Position numbers and translations under genes: made by a program
The notes under the pieces: generated by a model
What the model saw: the letters and a program-made list of their open reading frames with translations, nothing else
Told to the model about the DNA's origin: nothing
The model's database searches: none
NCBI RefSeq assembly: GCF_033705735.1
Contig: NZ_CP131130.1
Span: 1,119,001 to 1,183,000 of the forward strand
Length of the DNA stretch: 64,000 nt
Source of the DNA: Shinella zoogloeoides
Lineage (GTDB): Bacteria > Pseudomonadota > Alphaproteobacteria > Rhizobiales > Rhizobiaceae
Direction: 5' to 3'
Shown: piece by piece, positions 23,412 through 31,759 of the stretch
Layout of the letters: each line of letters opens with the position of its first letter
Numbering within the stretch: the first letter of the stretch is position 1

Positions 23412-24287
23412 TCAGTTCCACTCATACCGGGCTGCCAGCTGCGCGATGTTCCGTATCTCGACCGTTGCCGTGGAGCCGGATACGGTCGCGATCACGACTT
23501 CGCGCTCCAAGACAAATCCGTCGATCGGCCGAGTGACGAGGCCTTGCACGGTCGGCGATCGTTCCGGAAGAATGCATATGGCGTGGCCGTCAGCGACGAC
23601 CCGTTGCACCCAGTCCTCGCGATCTGATCGAAAGCGAGGTCGCATGAGCAAGTCCCGTCGCGCGAAGTGATCGAGGATCCGATCGCGAAACTCGCATTTC
23701 AGGCGATCGACGAAAGGAAACTCGAGCAGGTCTTCGCCGCGCACGATCTCGTTGGCAGCCAAGGGATGGTTTGCAGAACAGCCGAGCACGAAGCGCTCCC
23801 GAAATAGAGGATGCACATCCAGCTTGCGTTCCGGTCTTGTTTCACGCGGCATGATGCACGCGTGGTATTTTCCTGAAAGCACCTCCGATGTGTCCTCGTT
23901 CGACTGGAGCGAGTGCAGCTTGATTTCGATGGATGGCATCTCCGCCAATGCGCTCTCGAAGAATGCCGTAAATTCCTTTGGTCCGACGGTGGGCGCGACG
24001 GCGACATCCAGCACGCGGTGCCCCCCCATCGCCCAGTGCTCCGAGTGATTGCGAACGCTCTTCATCGCGACCACCATACGCCGGAATTCTGCCTCGACGT
24101 CATGGCCAAGGCCAGTCAGGCGGCTGTTCTTCCCGTCGCGATAGATCAGCGGCCCGCCAAGCTCATCTTCCAAGCGGCGGATCGCGCGGGTCAGACTTGG
24201 CTGTGACACACCGCTCAAGCGAGCGGCCGCTGTGAAATTCAGCGTCTCGGCCAAGTTGATGAAATAGCTGACTTGATTGAGTTCCAT
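23412..24287 (-). CDS. LysR-family transcriptional regulator
   Basis: This is a 291-residue LTTR. The start at 24287 (MELNQVSYFINLAETLNFTA) is the standard LysR N-terminus with an AAAGGA tract upstream. The HTH covers residues ~18-37 (AAARLSGVSQPSLTRAIRRL), and the effector domain follows. Cys residues at about 145 (HACIMP), 172 (LGCSANH), 199 (LKCEF) and near 240 (HAICILP) could be redox-active, as in OxyR-like proteins, but no OxyR pattern is evident. It sits between the msr operon and the OsmC-fusion operon, and is the best candidate to bind the T-N11-A boxes. Confidence 0.93.
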   Translation of the reverse strand: MELNQVSYFINLAETLNFTAAARLSGVSQPSLTRAIRRLEDELGGPLIYRDGKNSRLTGLGHDVEAEFRRMVVAMKSVRNHSEHWAMGGHRVLDVAVAPTVGPKEFTAFFESALAEMPSIEIKLHSLQSNEDTSEVLSGKYHACIMPRETRPERKLDVHPLFRERFVLGCSANHPLAANEIVRGEDLLEFPFVDRLKCEFRDRILDHFARRDLLMRPRFRSDREDWVQRVVADGHAICILPERSPTVQGLVTRPIDGFVLEREVVIATVSGSTATVEIRNIAQLAARYEWN

Positions 24288-24364
24288 AGTCCTTTGGCCC
24301 ACGCGCCTGACTGATACCTCTTCCGTGAGACCGCCTTTGGAAAGCAGGTCGCAGAAGTATGCTT

Positions 24365-24414
24365 GGCGCATATAATCATGGTATAGGGGCTTGTCTATAT
24401 GCGCCAGACATATA
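24365..24414. promoter_or_regulatory. Operator region between LysR and the OsmC-fusion operon
   Basis: TATATG-CGCCAGA-CATATA (24396-24414) is a perfect 6-N7-6 dyad matching the sites at 28910 and 31514. It overlaps a second perfect dyad, GGCGCATATA (24365-24374) with TATATGCGCC (24396-24405). The divergent promoters of LysR and the OsmC fusion probably lie here. Confidence 0.65.
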
Positions 24415-24515
24415 AATGATAGCCTGAGATGACGATTAGCGGTTGGCGGTGCGCTCCGCTCAGCTCCGTCGAAGGTTCTGAGAGCGCAACCGCCGAGCCG
24501 CGTGCTGGAGGTTTG

Positions 24516-25748
24516 ATGGACATGGCAGGAAGATCATTTACGTTTGTCAGTGGGGCTGGCTCTCCGCTTTCCGGGCACCTCGAACCGCCGGAAGGGACGC
24601 CGCGGGGCTGGGCGATCTTCGCCCACTGCTTCACGTGCGGGAAAGACAGTCGCGCCGCTGTTCACATCTCGCGCGCGCTGTCGCGTGCGGGCATCGGGGT
24701 CTTGAGGTTCGATTTCGCCGGGACCGGGATCGGCGGTGGGACGGGAGAACCTGTGAACTTCGCGTCGGACGTCGAGGACCTTCGGGCCGCCGCAAAGGCG
24801 ATGGCGGCGGCGGGCATGTCACCGTCCCTCCTCGTCGGGCACAGCCTGGGTGGCACCGCTGCGATCGTAGCCGCCGCCGACATGCCTGATGTTGCGGCGG
24901 TCGCGACGATTGGTGCGCCGGCCGACCTTCAGCATATCTTGCGCCTCTTCGGACCGAATGATCTGAACACCATCGCGAGCGAGGGCGAGGCCTCGGTGGA
25001 GATTGCCGGTAGGCCGTTCCTCATTCGCCGAGGGTTCCTTGAGGCGGTTGAGGGGATCGACGTCGAGAAGGCCATTGCCTCCCTGCGACGGCCGGTGCTG
25101 GTCATGCACTCTCCGCTGGATCAGGTGGTCGGCATCGACCACGCGTCGCGCATCTTCGTCGCGTCCAGGCACCCTAAAAGCTTCATCTCGCTCGACAACG
25201 CGGATCACCTTCTCACCGACGTCGCGGACGCGAACTACGCCGCGGCCATGGTGGCGGTTTGGGCGAGCCGCTTTCTCCCACCACTCAGCGCGGATCTTCC
25301 GCAGGTCGAGGTTGCGGAGGGCGTCGTCGCCACCGAAACTCTTGCAGGGACGTTCCAGCTCAAGGTCCGCAGCGGCGAGCACACTCTGTTCGCCGACGAG
25401 CCAGCATCGGTCGGTGGCCTCGGGACCGGACTATCTCCCTATGAACTCGTATCTGCCGGCCTCGCAGCCTGCACGGTGATGACGATGCGTCTCTATGCGA
25501 ACCGCAAGGGCTTTCCGCTCGAACGGGCGAGCACGACCGTGCAGCACGAGAAGGTGCCGGACATGATGCCACCCGACCGGTTCACCCGCACCATTGTCCT
25601 CGATGGGCCGCTGAGTGATGATCAGCGCGCTCGGATCCTCGCGATCGCTGATCGGTGTCCCGTCGATCTGAGTCTCATCCGGGGTTCGGACGTGCAGACC
25701 GAACTCTTGAGCGCCAGTCAGGCTGCGGATCCCGCGAGGCTGGCTTGA
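24516..25748 (+). CDS. Bifunctional alpha/beta hydrolase-OsmC protein
   Basis: This is a 410-residue fusion. Residues ~1-255 are an alpha/beta hydrolase ([10 protein letters not shown] nucleophile elbow, [17 protein letters not shown] for Asp, DNADHLL for His). Residues ~270-400 are an OsmC-type peroxiredoxin-like domain with its two Cys in [20 protein letters not shown] and [11 protein letters not shown]. OsmC domains reduce organic hydroperoxides. The ATG at 24516 follows GGAGG. It is the first gene of the rightward operon with msrA and a broken dehydrogenase. Confidence 0.93.
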   Translation: MDMAGRSFTFVSGAGSPLSGHLEPPEGTPRGWAIFAHCFTCGKDSRAAVHISRALSRAGIGVLRFDFAGTGIGGGTGEPVNFASDVEDLRAAAKAMAAAGMSPSLLVGHSLGGTAAIVAAADMPDVAAVATIGAPADLQHILRLFGPNDLNTIASEGEASVEIAGRPFLIRRGFLEAVEGIDVEKAIASLRRPVLVMHSPLDQVVGIDHASRIFVASRHPKSFISLDNADHLLTDVADANYAAAMVAVWASRFLPPLSADLPQVEVAEGVVATETLAGTFQLKVRSGEHTLFADEPASVGGLGTGLSPYELVSAGLAACTVMTMRLYANRKGFPLERASTTVQHEKVPDMMPPDRFTRTIVLDGPLSDDQRARILAIADRCPVDLSLIRGSDVQTELLSASQAADPARLA

Positions 25749-25780
25749 CCGTGGCGCACACGGAGGAGGGCGAACGGACT

Positions 25781-26365
25781 GTGAGCCAATCGCCTACCGG
25801 CAATAGGGCGGCCGCGACAGAGCGAGCAATTCTCGCAGGCGGCTGCTTCTGGGGCATGGAGGATTTGCTGCGCCGAGCCAGGGGAGTCATTTCGACGCGT
25901 GTCGGTTACACGGGTGGAGAAATGCCTGATCCGACCTACGCGAGACATTACGGCCATGCGGAAGCAGTGGAAGTGACCTTCGACCCTTCCGTTCTCGCCT
26001 ATCGCTCGCTCTTGGAACTCTTCTTCCAGATCCATGACCCCACGACCTACGAGCAACAAGGCAGCGATGTCGGTCCGAGCTATCGATCGGCGATTTTCTA
26101 CACCACCGAAGTGCAGAAGGAAGTCGCCCTCACAACTATCGCGGAAATCGAGGCATCAGGAAGCTGGCCTGGCCCGGTCGTGTCGGAGATCAACCCAGAA
26201 GAACCCTTTTGGGAGGCGGAGCCAGAGCACCAAGAATACCTGGTGCGCTATCCTGGGGGCTATAGCTGCCACTTCGTGCGCCCGACCTGGCGGTTGGACC
26301 GCTCAGACGAACGCCCAGCTGTATACTTGACAGAAAGAGTTGATGATGACCGAAACCGTGACTAA
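25781..26365 (+). CDS. msrA: Second peptide-methionine (S)-S-oxide reductase MsrA
   Basis: This is a ~194-residue MsrA with [53 protein letters not shown] and [14 protein letters not shown]. It resembles the copy at 22281 in every block, so both may come from one ancestor. The GTG at 25781 is chosen because GGAGGAGGG precedes it, though a GTG at 25751 next to the upstream stop is possible. It lies directly downstream of the OsmC fusion. Confidence 0.94.
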   Translation: MSQSPTGNRAAATERAILAGGCFWGMEDLLRRARGVISTRVGYTGGEMPDPTYARHYGHAEAVEVTFDPSVLAYRSLLELFFQIHDPTTYEQQGSDVGPSYRSAIFYTTEVQKEVALTTIAEIEASGSWPGPVVSEINPEEPFWEAEPEHQEYLVRYPGGYSCHFVRPTWRLDRSDERPAVYLTERVDDDRNRD

Positions 26366-27361
26366 TCAGGCCGCCTGGCAGAAAGCGCCGGGGCAGCCAC
26401 TGAGGATCGGTGTCACCGCTCTGCCGCATCTGGCGGCGAACGAGATATTGATCCGCAACGCGGCCATCGCGATCAACCCACTCGACTGGATTCTGCAGGA
26501 CGTCGCGCTTTTGCCATGGCTCGACTATCCCGCGATTCTCGGCAGCGACGTCTCCGGTGAGGTCGCGGCGGTCGGTGGCGCGGTTCAAGGTCGGCGATCG
26601 AGTCATCGGACAGGCGGTCGGGACAACCGTAAATCAACCTGCGCAGGGTGCGTTCCAGCACCACACGATCGTGCTGGACCACATGGCGGCGCCGATCCCC
26701 AACAACATGGCCTTCGCTGATGCGGCAGTCCTCCCGCTTGGCCTTGGCACCGCCGCAAGCGGGCTCTACGGAACGGACACAGTTGGCTCTCGCGCCACCG
26801 TTACACTCGCCGACCGCGCGTCCAGAGGTCGTTCTGGTCTGGGGTGGATCGTCGAGCGTTGGCTGCAACGCCATCCAGCTCGCGGTGGCGTCGGGCTACA
26901 GGTGCGTCGCCACCGCTTCGGCGCGCAACGCCGGCCTGTTGAAGGAGCTGGGTGCAAGCGAGGTTCTTGACCACTCGAGTCCAGCCATCGTGGAAGACGT
27001 GATTGAGGCAATGCGCGGGCGCAGTCTCGCTGGAACGCTTCACGCGACCGGTCACATGAAAGACTGTTTTGCCGCAATTGCGAGATGCGAGGGCTCGCGC
27101 CGGGTGGCAGCGACGCTGGCCCCGCCCGACGAGCGTCCATTTGGAGTCGAGGCGACGCACATCTCCGGGACGAGCCTCAAGGATGACGAGGTTGGTCCAA
27201 TGATCTACCGCGAATTCCTGCCGCAGGCTCTCGCGGCGCGCACGTTCGTCCCCGCCCCTCCGGCGAAGGTCGTGGGCCAGGGCCTTGAAATGCTCCAGGC
27301 TGCCTTGGAAGCCCTGAAGGCGGGTGTATCCGCAACGAAAATCGTCGTTACCCTGCCTTGA
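26343..27361 (+). pseudogene. Zinc-type dehydrogenase (enoyl-reductase-like MDR) with two frameshifts
   Basis: Three consecutive frames together spell one medium-chain dehydrogenase. The first gives AAIAINPLDWILQDVALLPW and GSDVSGEVAAVGG. The second gives RFKVGDRVIGQAVGTTVNQP, FQHHTIVLDHMAAPIPNNMA and LGLGTAASGLYGTD. The third gives VVLVWGGSSSVGCNAIQLAV to KAGVSATKIVVTLP. The shifts are near 26575 and 26778, and each fits one extra base. Either the gene is dead or the assembly has two indel errors. If intact it would be a ToxD/enoyl-reductase-like protein in the OsmC-msrA operon. Confidence 0.8.
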
Positions 27362-27756
27362 GTGACCAGCCAGGCGGTTTTTCGCGTTCGCAGTCTGAGG
27401 TGGCCCGCACTTTGCCGATTGGGAAGCTCTACCGGGAAAACGCGCTTGGGACGCGCGCTGCGCTCCTGCCGGAGCATGCGTTCCCGAAACCTGTTCCCGA
27501 CTGCTTTTCCCCGAAACTACCTATCGGACATAGAGAAATGGGAATGCAGCGAGTGGTTTGAACGGCCGCTTCCGAAACCGCGTTCCGATCAATTGAGCGG
27601 CTAAAAGTGGGGCGATCACCGACATATTAGAATGAGACCGCCATGCCCGATCGGCCGGCTTGACGCGTAGCCAAAAGAATGCGGCTGATGGTAGGCTCGC
27701 TGACATTATGAAGCCCGCTATCTGAGCAGCGTTGAGCTGCCGCAATTGCGAGTCTC
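27362..27756. other. Intergenic stretch, possible transposase remnant
   Basis: No intact gene. On the minus strand, 27627-27740 reads HNVSEPTISRILLATRQAGR, which recalls the HTH of IS-type transposases, but is too short to classify. Nothing else is recognised. Confidence 0.35.
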
Positions 27757-28296
27757 CTACGCGTCGTCGTTCTTCTCGCGGTCCACACCTCGCTCATGCA
27801 ATTCGGCATCGACGGGGCAGTTCGTGCAGCCCTCGTAGCAGCACAAGCGGCAGATGCGGTATGACTGCTCGAGGTTTTCCAAGCGATTTCGGAGAACGCG
27901 TTCAGCGATGTCCGATAAGGTTTTCAGTTCGTCTGGATTAAGGATCGATAGCCCTTCGGCAATCACTTGATCGCGCGAGGCCAGGACCTCGTCGCTCGCG
28001 ACCTTGCCAGTTGGAGTAAGATAGAGGGATCGCGCGCGCCCGTCTGTCGAATGCTCCCTGCGCTCGATCAATCCCTCGCTTACCAATCTATCCACCAGGC
28101 GAACAGTTCCAGCATGTGAAAGGCCCACCCCGATCGCAAGCATACGGATCGAGAGCCCGGGCTTGTGCGCGAGCAACGCCAGCGCTGAGGCGGCGGGTCC
28201 AGCTTCCGGCGCCCGCGATGAACTAGCGCGAACGATGTCGTCGCTGATCATGAGTGCGAACGCCCCGAAAATGTTTCGATCTCGAGGTCCATCCAT
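27757..28296 (-). CDS. MarR-family regulator with C-terminal cysteine cluster
   Basis: This is a 179-residue protein. The start at 28296 precedes the family N-terminus (FGAFALMISDDIVRASS). The winged HTH covers ~residues 40-110 (LSIRMLAIGVGLSHAGTVRL, DRLVSEGLIERREHSTDGRA). The C-terminus carries CRLCCYEGCTNCPVDAEL, five Cys in a C-x2-C-C-x3-C-x2-C layout, suggesting metal or redox sensing. An operator-like site lies 10-30 bases upstream. A paralogue with a reduced Cys motif is at 30949. Confidence 0.92.
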   Translation of the reverse strand: MDGPRDRNIFGAFALMISDDIVRASSSRAPEAGPAASALALLAHKPGLSIRMLAIGVGLSHAGTVRLVDRLVSEGLIERREHSTDGRARSLYLTPTGKVASDEVLASRDQVIAEGLSILNPDELKTLSDIAERVLRNRLENLEQSYRICRLCCYEGCTNCPVDAELHERGVDREKNDDA

Positions 28297-28305
28297 TGCC
28301 ACATC

Positions 28306-28326
28306 TATATGTGCGCGGAGCATAGA
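28306..28326 (-). promoter_or_regulatory. Operator-like site before the first MarR gene (TATATG-N9-CATAGA)
   Basis: TATATG (28306-28311) and CATAGA (28321-28326) are the same half-sites as in the second MarR gene's operator, here with a 9-base spacer. The position, 10-30 bases before the start, is the same in both genes. Confidence 0.45.
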
Positions 28327-28567
28327 CAGCAAGCCATACCGTGGTCCTCTTCCTCCGCGCGGCTTGTGGAAAATGTCCTGTTTTAAAAGGGTTTCGGAGG
28401 ATTTCGACTGATCGAGCGCGCCGAAAAAAACGGGTCCGGCTCATTAAGGCCGCGGAACCTTTGATACCTGGCGGCTATAGGGCAAGCCTTTTCGCTCGGA
28501 ATCGCCGTAGGTCGCGCCCGAGAATCACTCCGCGTCAGCGCTGTCATCCAGGCCGCGCAGGTGCAGA

Positions 28568-28762
28568 TCAGCGAGACCTGGCTTGTCCCCGGCGTCGCAC
28601 TTCCATCGTGTCACCGCGCGCGATCACGATTGTATCGATCCCATTGAGGAACAGTCCGTGCTCCACGACGTCGGGGATTGCGGCGATCGCTGCTACGATT
28701 TCGGTCGGCACGGTTATCTCGTCCAGGGCCGCGTCCATCCGTACAGGCTGGACGTTTGCCAA
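28568..28762 (-). pseudogene. C-terminal fragment of ribose-5-phosphate isomerase A (rpiA)
   Basis: About 60 codons match the end of RpiA: IVAAIAAIPDVVEHGLFLNG followed by IDTIVIARGDTMEVRRR. The rest of the ~225-residue protein, including the active site, is absent. It is a remnant in the 704-bp gap between the MarR gene and the DUF417 gene; the remainder of that gap (28297-28567 and 28763-28907) holds no recognisable gene. Confidence 0.7.
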
Positions 28763-28907
28763 CGGGCTATAGGCCCACCCGGAGCGCCAGCCCTATCAAG
28801 TCAAAATCCCGCAAGGTCGCGCGTTTGCTGGGTAAAGGCATCGCCGATGAGGATGGCTTCGTGAGGCAGCGAAGCGCGAGCCAGCCGCTCGACATATCTC
28901 GCTTATT

Positions 28908-28930
28908 AGTATATGCGTCGCGCATATACT
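28908..28930 (+). promoter_or_regulatory. Perfect MarR-type operator upstream of the DUF417 gene
   Basis: AGTATATGCG (28908-28917) and CGCATATACT (28921-28930) are exact reverse complements around TCG. The core TATATG-N7-CATATA is identical in form to the site at 24396. It lies ~70 bases before the start at 29001. Confidence 0.7.
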
Positions 28931-29000
28931 GCAACGCCTGCCCGAAGCACGTAGACGACGTTCGTGACGTTCCCACGGGACCACTGTTGAGGAATTTTAG

Positions 29001-29489
29001 ATGAGCATTTTCGACCGTTATGAATTTCTTGTCCCCGAGCACGGTCGGAGGGATCTTGGCCTGCTTAGATGGTCTCTCGTGATCGTATTTCTGTGGTTCG
29101 GCGCGATGAAGTTCACAGCGTACGAGGCCTATGGTATCGCCCCGTTTATCGAACACAGCCCGATCATGAATTGGCTGGGCATGTTCGGGATGCAGGGGCA
29201 AAGCTATTTCATCGGCGTTATCGAGTTATCGACCGGTCTCGTTCTGATCCTTGGTGCATTTCGTCCACTCTTCTCTGCGCTCGGCGCACTGATGTCAGCG
29301 GCGACATATCTGATCACGCTGACCTTTTTCATCACCACCCCCGGTGTAGCGGAGCCGACCGCCGGCGGCTTTCCTGCGATTTCGGCTGCACCAGGGCAGT
29401 TTCTACTGAAGGACGCAGTTCTGCTGGCGGCGTCCCTCGTGCTGCTGCTTGCTTCGGTCCGCCACAGAGGCGCGCTTGTGCCCTCGTGA
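29001..29489 (+). CDS. DUF417 (YkgB/RclC-like) membrane protein
   Basis: This is a 162-residue protein with four predicted membrane helices: LLRWSLVIVFLWFGAMKFTA, IMNWLGMFGMQGQSYFIGVI, then LVLILGAFRPLFSALGALMS and LLLASVRH at the end. GAMKFTAYEAYGIAPFIEHS is the DUF417 signature. E. coli RclC (YkgB), of the same family, is needed for survival of reactive chlorine stress. It is directly downstream of the best MarR-type operator in the window. Confidence 0.88.
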   Translation: MSIFDRYEFLVPEHGRRDLGLLRWSLVIVFLWFGAMKFTAYEAYGIAPFIEHSPIMNWLGMFGMQGQSYFIGVIELSTGLVLILGAFRPLFSALGALMSAATYLITLTFFITTPGVAEPTAGGFPAISAAPGQFLLKDAVLLAASLVLLLASVRHRGALVPS

Positions 29490-29502
29490 CCGGGGTCATT
29501 TC

Positions 29503-29946
29503 GTGAAGGCGGGCGCGCAAATCCTGCAGAACTTCCGTGGGGCATGGATGCTCCGTCGTGATATCCAGCCCGGAGGCGCTCAGCTGCATGGCGACGCGGT
29601 CTTCGCTCCCGTCGGCGAAGGCGCGCTCGCTTGTCGAGAGAGCGGCATTCTCACGCTGGCAGATGGCAGTGAATTCTCCGCATACCGGCAGTATTGCTAT
29701 CGCTTGAGCGAAGACATTGTTGTCGTCGAGTTCGCAGACGGACCTCATATCGGGACGCAGTTCCTCAGCTTGAGTTTCGCACGGACGGAAAGCGGGTTGA
29801 AAGCGAGTGACGTCCATGCCTGCGGAGATGACACCGACCATGCAACCTGCAGGATGCTGGGGCCGGCGGCCTTTGAAGTGGTCATCATGGTCCAAGGGCC
29901 TGCAAAGGCATACGAGCTAGTCAGCCGATACTCCCGGTCGGGATAA
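29503..29946 (+). CDS. DUF6314 family protein
   Basis: This is a 147-residue protein starting at GTG 13 bases after the DUF417 stop. The family blocks are FRGAWMLRRDIQPGGAQLHG, YRQYCYRLSEDIVVVEFADG, VHACGDDTDHATC and the end GPAKAYELVSRYSRSG. It is a beta-barrel-like protein (lipocalin-like fold suspected) of unknown function. It is almost certainly co-transcribed with the DUF417 gene. Confidence 0.72.
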   Translation: MKAGAQILQNFRGAWMLRRDIQPGGAQLHGDAVFAPVGEGALACRESGILTLADGSEFSAYRQYCYRLSEDIVVVEFADGPHIGTQFLSLSFARTESGLKASDVHACGDDTDHATCRMLGPAAFEVVIMVQGPAKAYELVSRYSRSG

Positions 29947-29993
29947 ATGCTCATGTCAGGTGGGAGAATCCTCTGTTGCCCTTATCATGGTCT

Positions 29994-30944
29994 TCAAAGG
30001 CGGCGCTGGAATAACTTACCACGCGCTGCAAATCCGAAGACGATTGTCATCGTCATCAGAACGTAGGCGACTATCCCACCAGGTGAAAGAGTCGGAACCG
30101 CTGCGAGGATCAATCCATCATTCCCGCCGGGTATGAGCGCAATGCCGATACCCATCAATGTGCCGCCGACGACAGATCGCAGAATGCCATTGGCTGTCGG
30201 CAGTTGGAGACGCAGATTCCCTTGGCGAAAGGAGGCGGTGAGGGCGCCTGCGATCGAAGAGATCACCGCAGTGAGCGCGACCTCGCCGGCCGGCGACATT
30301 CTGAGAGGAAGGCCACGTTGAATCAGGTCTGCGAAGGTCCAGGCCGGCGAGAGTGCATATAGAAGTCCACCAGTGATACCGAGTCCAATCATCGAAGCGC
30401 CGAACGACCAACCCGGCTTTGTTCGCAGAACGCTCTTCATGGAAACGAAAACGAGTGCCAGCACGAGCACAGCAAGGAAGGCTAGGAGAGTAACGAGGCC
30501 TGTTACGCTTGGTCTGGAGATCAAGCTTGGCCATGTTGCGTCGTAGTCGAACCTGCCATGGTCGGCAGCCAAGATACCAATCGCCAATCCCAAGGGTAGA
30601 GCTAGAAGTCGCATCTCCCCATCCCCAAGCCGCGCCAGCGATCCGAGCAGGCATGTGTCATTAATGAGTGCGCCGAGGCCGAAGGCTATAGCGCCGATGA
30701 GCAGGAAGAAATTGATGCTGGTCGAGGGTGCGAGTGTTGCGCCCAGTGTTCCCGTCCAGACTATCGGGACCGCAACCAGGCCTGCCGCTGCCGACGCTGC
30801 GAGAAATCCGACGAACATTCTCGGCGGCTGTCGTCTGTGTAACTCATGAGCGGCCACCACTAAACAGGTTCCGCCTTGGTTCGCGGCATATCCGAACCCG
30901 AAGGCAAGTACGCATAGAAGAAGTTCGAGCGCAAACGATCCCAC
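29994..30944 (-). CDS. YeeE/YedE-family sulfur transporter (TsuA-like)
   Basis: This is a 316-residue protein with about nine hydrophobic segments. The family Cys motifs are seen near the N-terminus (NQGGTCLVVAAHEL) and at ~95 (INDTCLLGSLARLGDG). Further conserved Gly-rich segments are GGTLMGIGIALIPGGNDGL. TsuA transports thiosulfate through Cys residues; here the substrate could be thiosulfate or another sulfur compound. It lies 4 bases after the MarR gene, so the regulator precedes its transporter in one operon. Confidence 0.9.
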   Translation of the reverse strand: MGSFALELLLCVLAFGFGYAANQGGTCLVVAAHELHRRQPPRMFVGFLAASAAAGLVAVPIVWTGTLGATLAPSTSINFFLLIGAIAFGLGALINDTCLLGSLARLGDGEMRLLALPLGLAIGILAADHGRFDYDATWPSLISRPSVTGLVTLLAFLAVLVLALVFVSMKSVLRTKPGWSFGASMIGLGITGGLLYALSPAWTFADLIQRGLPLRMSPAGEVALTAVISSIAGALTASFRQGNLRLQLPTANGILRSVVGGTLMGIGIALIPGGNDGLILAAVPTLSPGGIVAYVLMTMTIVFGFAARGKLFQRRL

Positions 30945-30948
30945 TATA

Positions 30949-31503
30949 TCAAGCCTGCCTGATCATATCGTCAGCCGTTTGGTGCGACGTTCCGGCGTCG
31001 TGAGCGCCCGGCTTTGCTTTACTACGGGAAGGCGCGATCCTGCTGTAGCCGCACAGATGGCAAAGGCTGATCGAACCATCCTTGTCGAAGCCGTTTGCCA
31101 CAAAGAGCCGCTCCGACAGCACGCCTAGAATGTCGAGGTCATTGGGCGAAAGGGGCGAAACACATTCGGAGATCACCTGCTCCCGTGCCTTGAGCAAGGC
31201 TTCCGTTATCTTCTTCCCTGAATTGGTGAGGTGAATGAAGCGCGCGCGCCTGTCGGCGATATGTCTTCGTCGTTCCACCAACTGTTCGTGCTCGAGCCTA
31301 TCGATCAATCGCACCGTTCCGGCATGAGAAAGCCTGATCCGGCTTGCCAATACGCTGATCGGCAGGCCGGGCTCCATGCTGAGAAACACCATCACCGCGG
31401 TCGCCGGGCCGCTTGGTGAAAAGGAGGCCGAGACACTGGCGATGCTGTCAGCAACCGCCAGCGCCAGTGCACCAAAATGGTATTTGGCGACCTCAGGCTC
31501 CAT
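30949..31503 (-). CDS. Second MarR-family regulator (CxxC at C-terminus)
   Basis: This is a 184-residue protein starting at the ATG at 31503. The winged HTH spans ~residues 45-115 (ISVLASRIRLSHAGTVRLID, RLEHEQLVERRRHIADRRAR). The C-terminus has LCHLCGYSR, the CxxC remnant of the Cys cluster in the paralogue at 27757. It is about 40% similar to that protein by eye over the HTH. The operator at 31514-31532 lies 11-29 bases upstream, so autoregulation is likely. It is co-transcribed with the YeeE/YedE gene. Confidence 0.92.
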   Translation of the reverse strand: MEPEVAKYHFGALALAVADSIASVSASFSPSGPATAVMVFLSMEPGLPISVLASRIRLSHAGTVRLIDRLEHEQLVERRRHIADRRARFIHLTNSGKKITEALLKAREQVISECVSPLSPNDLDILGVLSERLFVANGFDKDGSISLCHLCGYSRIAPSRSKAKPGAHDAGTSHQTADDMIRQA

Positions 31504-31513
31504 GCCGCAATAA

Positions 31514-31532
31514 TATATGCATCGCGCATAGA
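31514..31532 (-). promoter_or_regulatory. MarR-type operator (TATATG-N7-CATAGA) before the second MarR gene
   Basis: Five of six positions of the right half-site match the perfect sites at 24396 and 28910, with the same 7-base spacer. The core ATATGCATCGCGCATA differs from the 28910 site at one base. Confidence 0.65.
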
Positions 31533-31759
31533 CATCAAGTGTGCGAAAATGTATGACCGCCGCATGCATCTATGGCAGATTCGGACATGGTCATGCTCAT
31601 TGAGGGGCTCAGCTCGGATTCCACATCTGAGATCAACGGACGTGCTTGTACCCCAGGCGCTAGCGGGGGTGGGCTCGATGAAAGTGGACGCGCATGGATG
31701 CCTCTCACCGGGCGCAGGCGGTTCGCCAATGAGATCGCCGGTATGATCGGACGGGTCTC

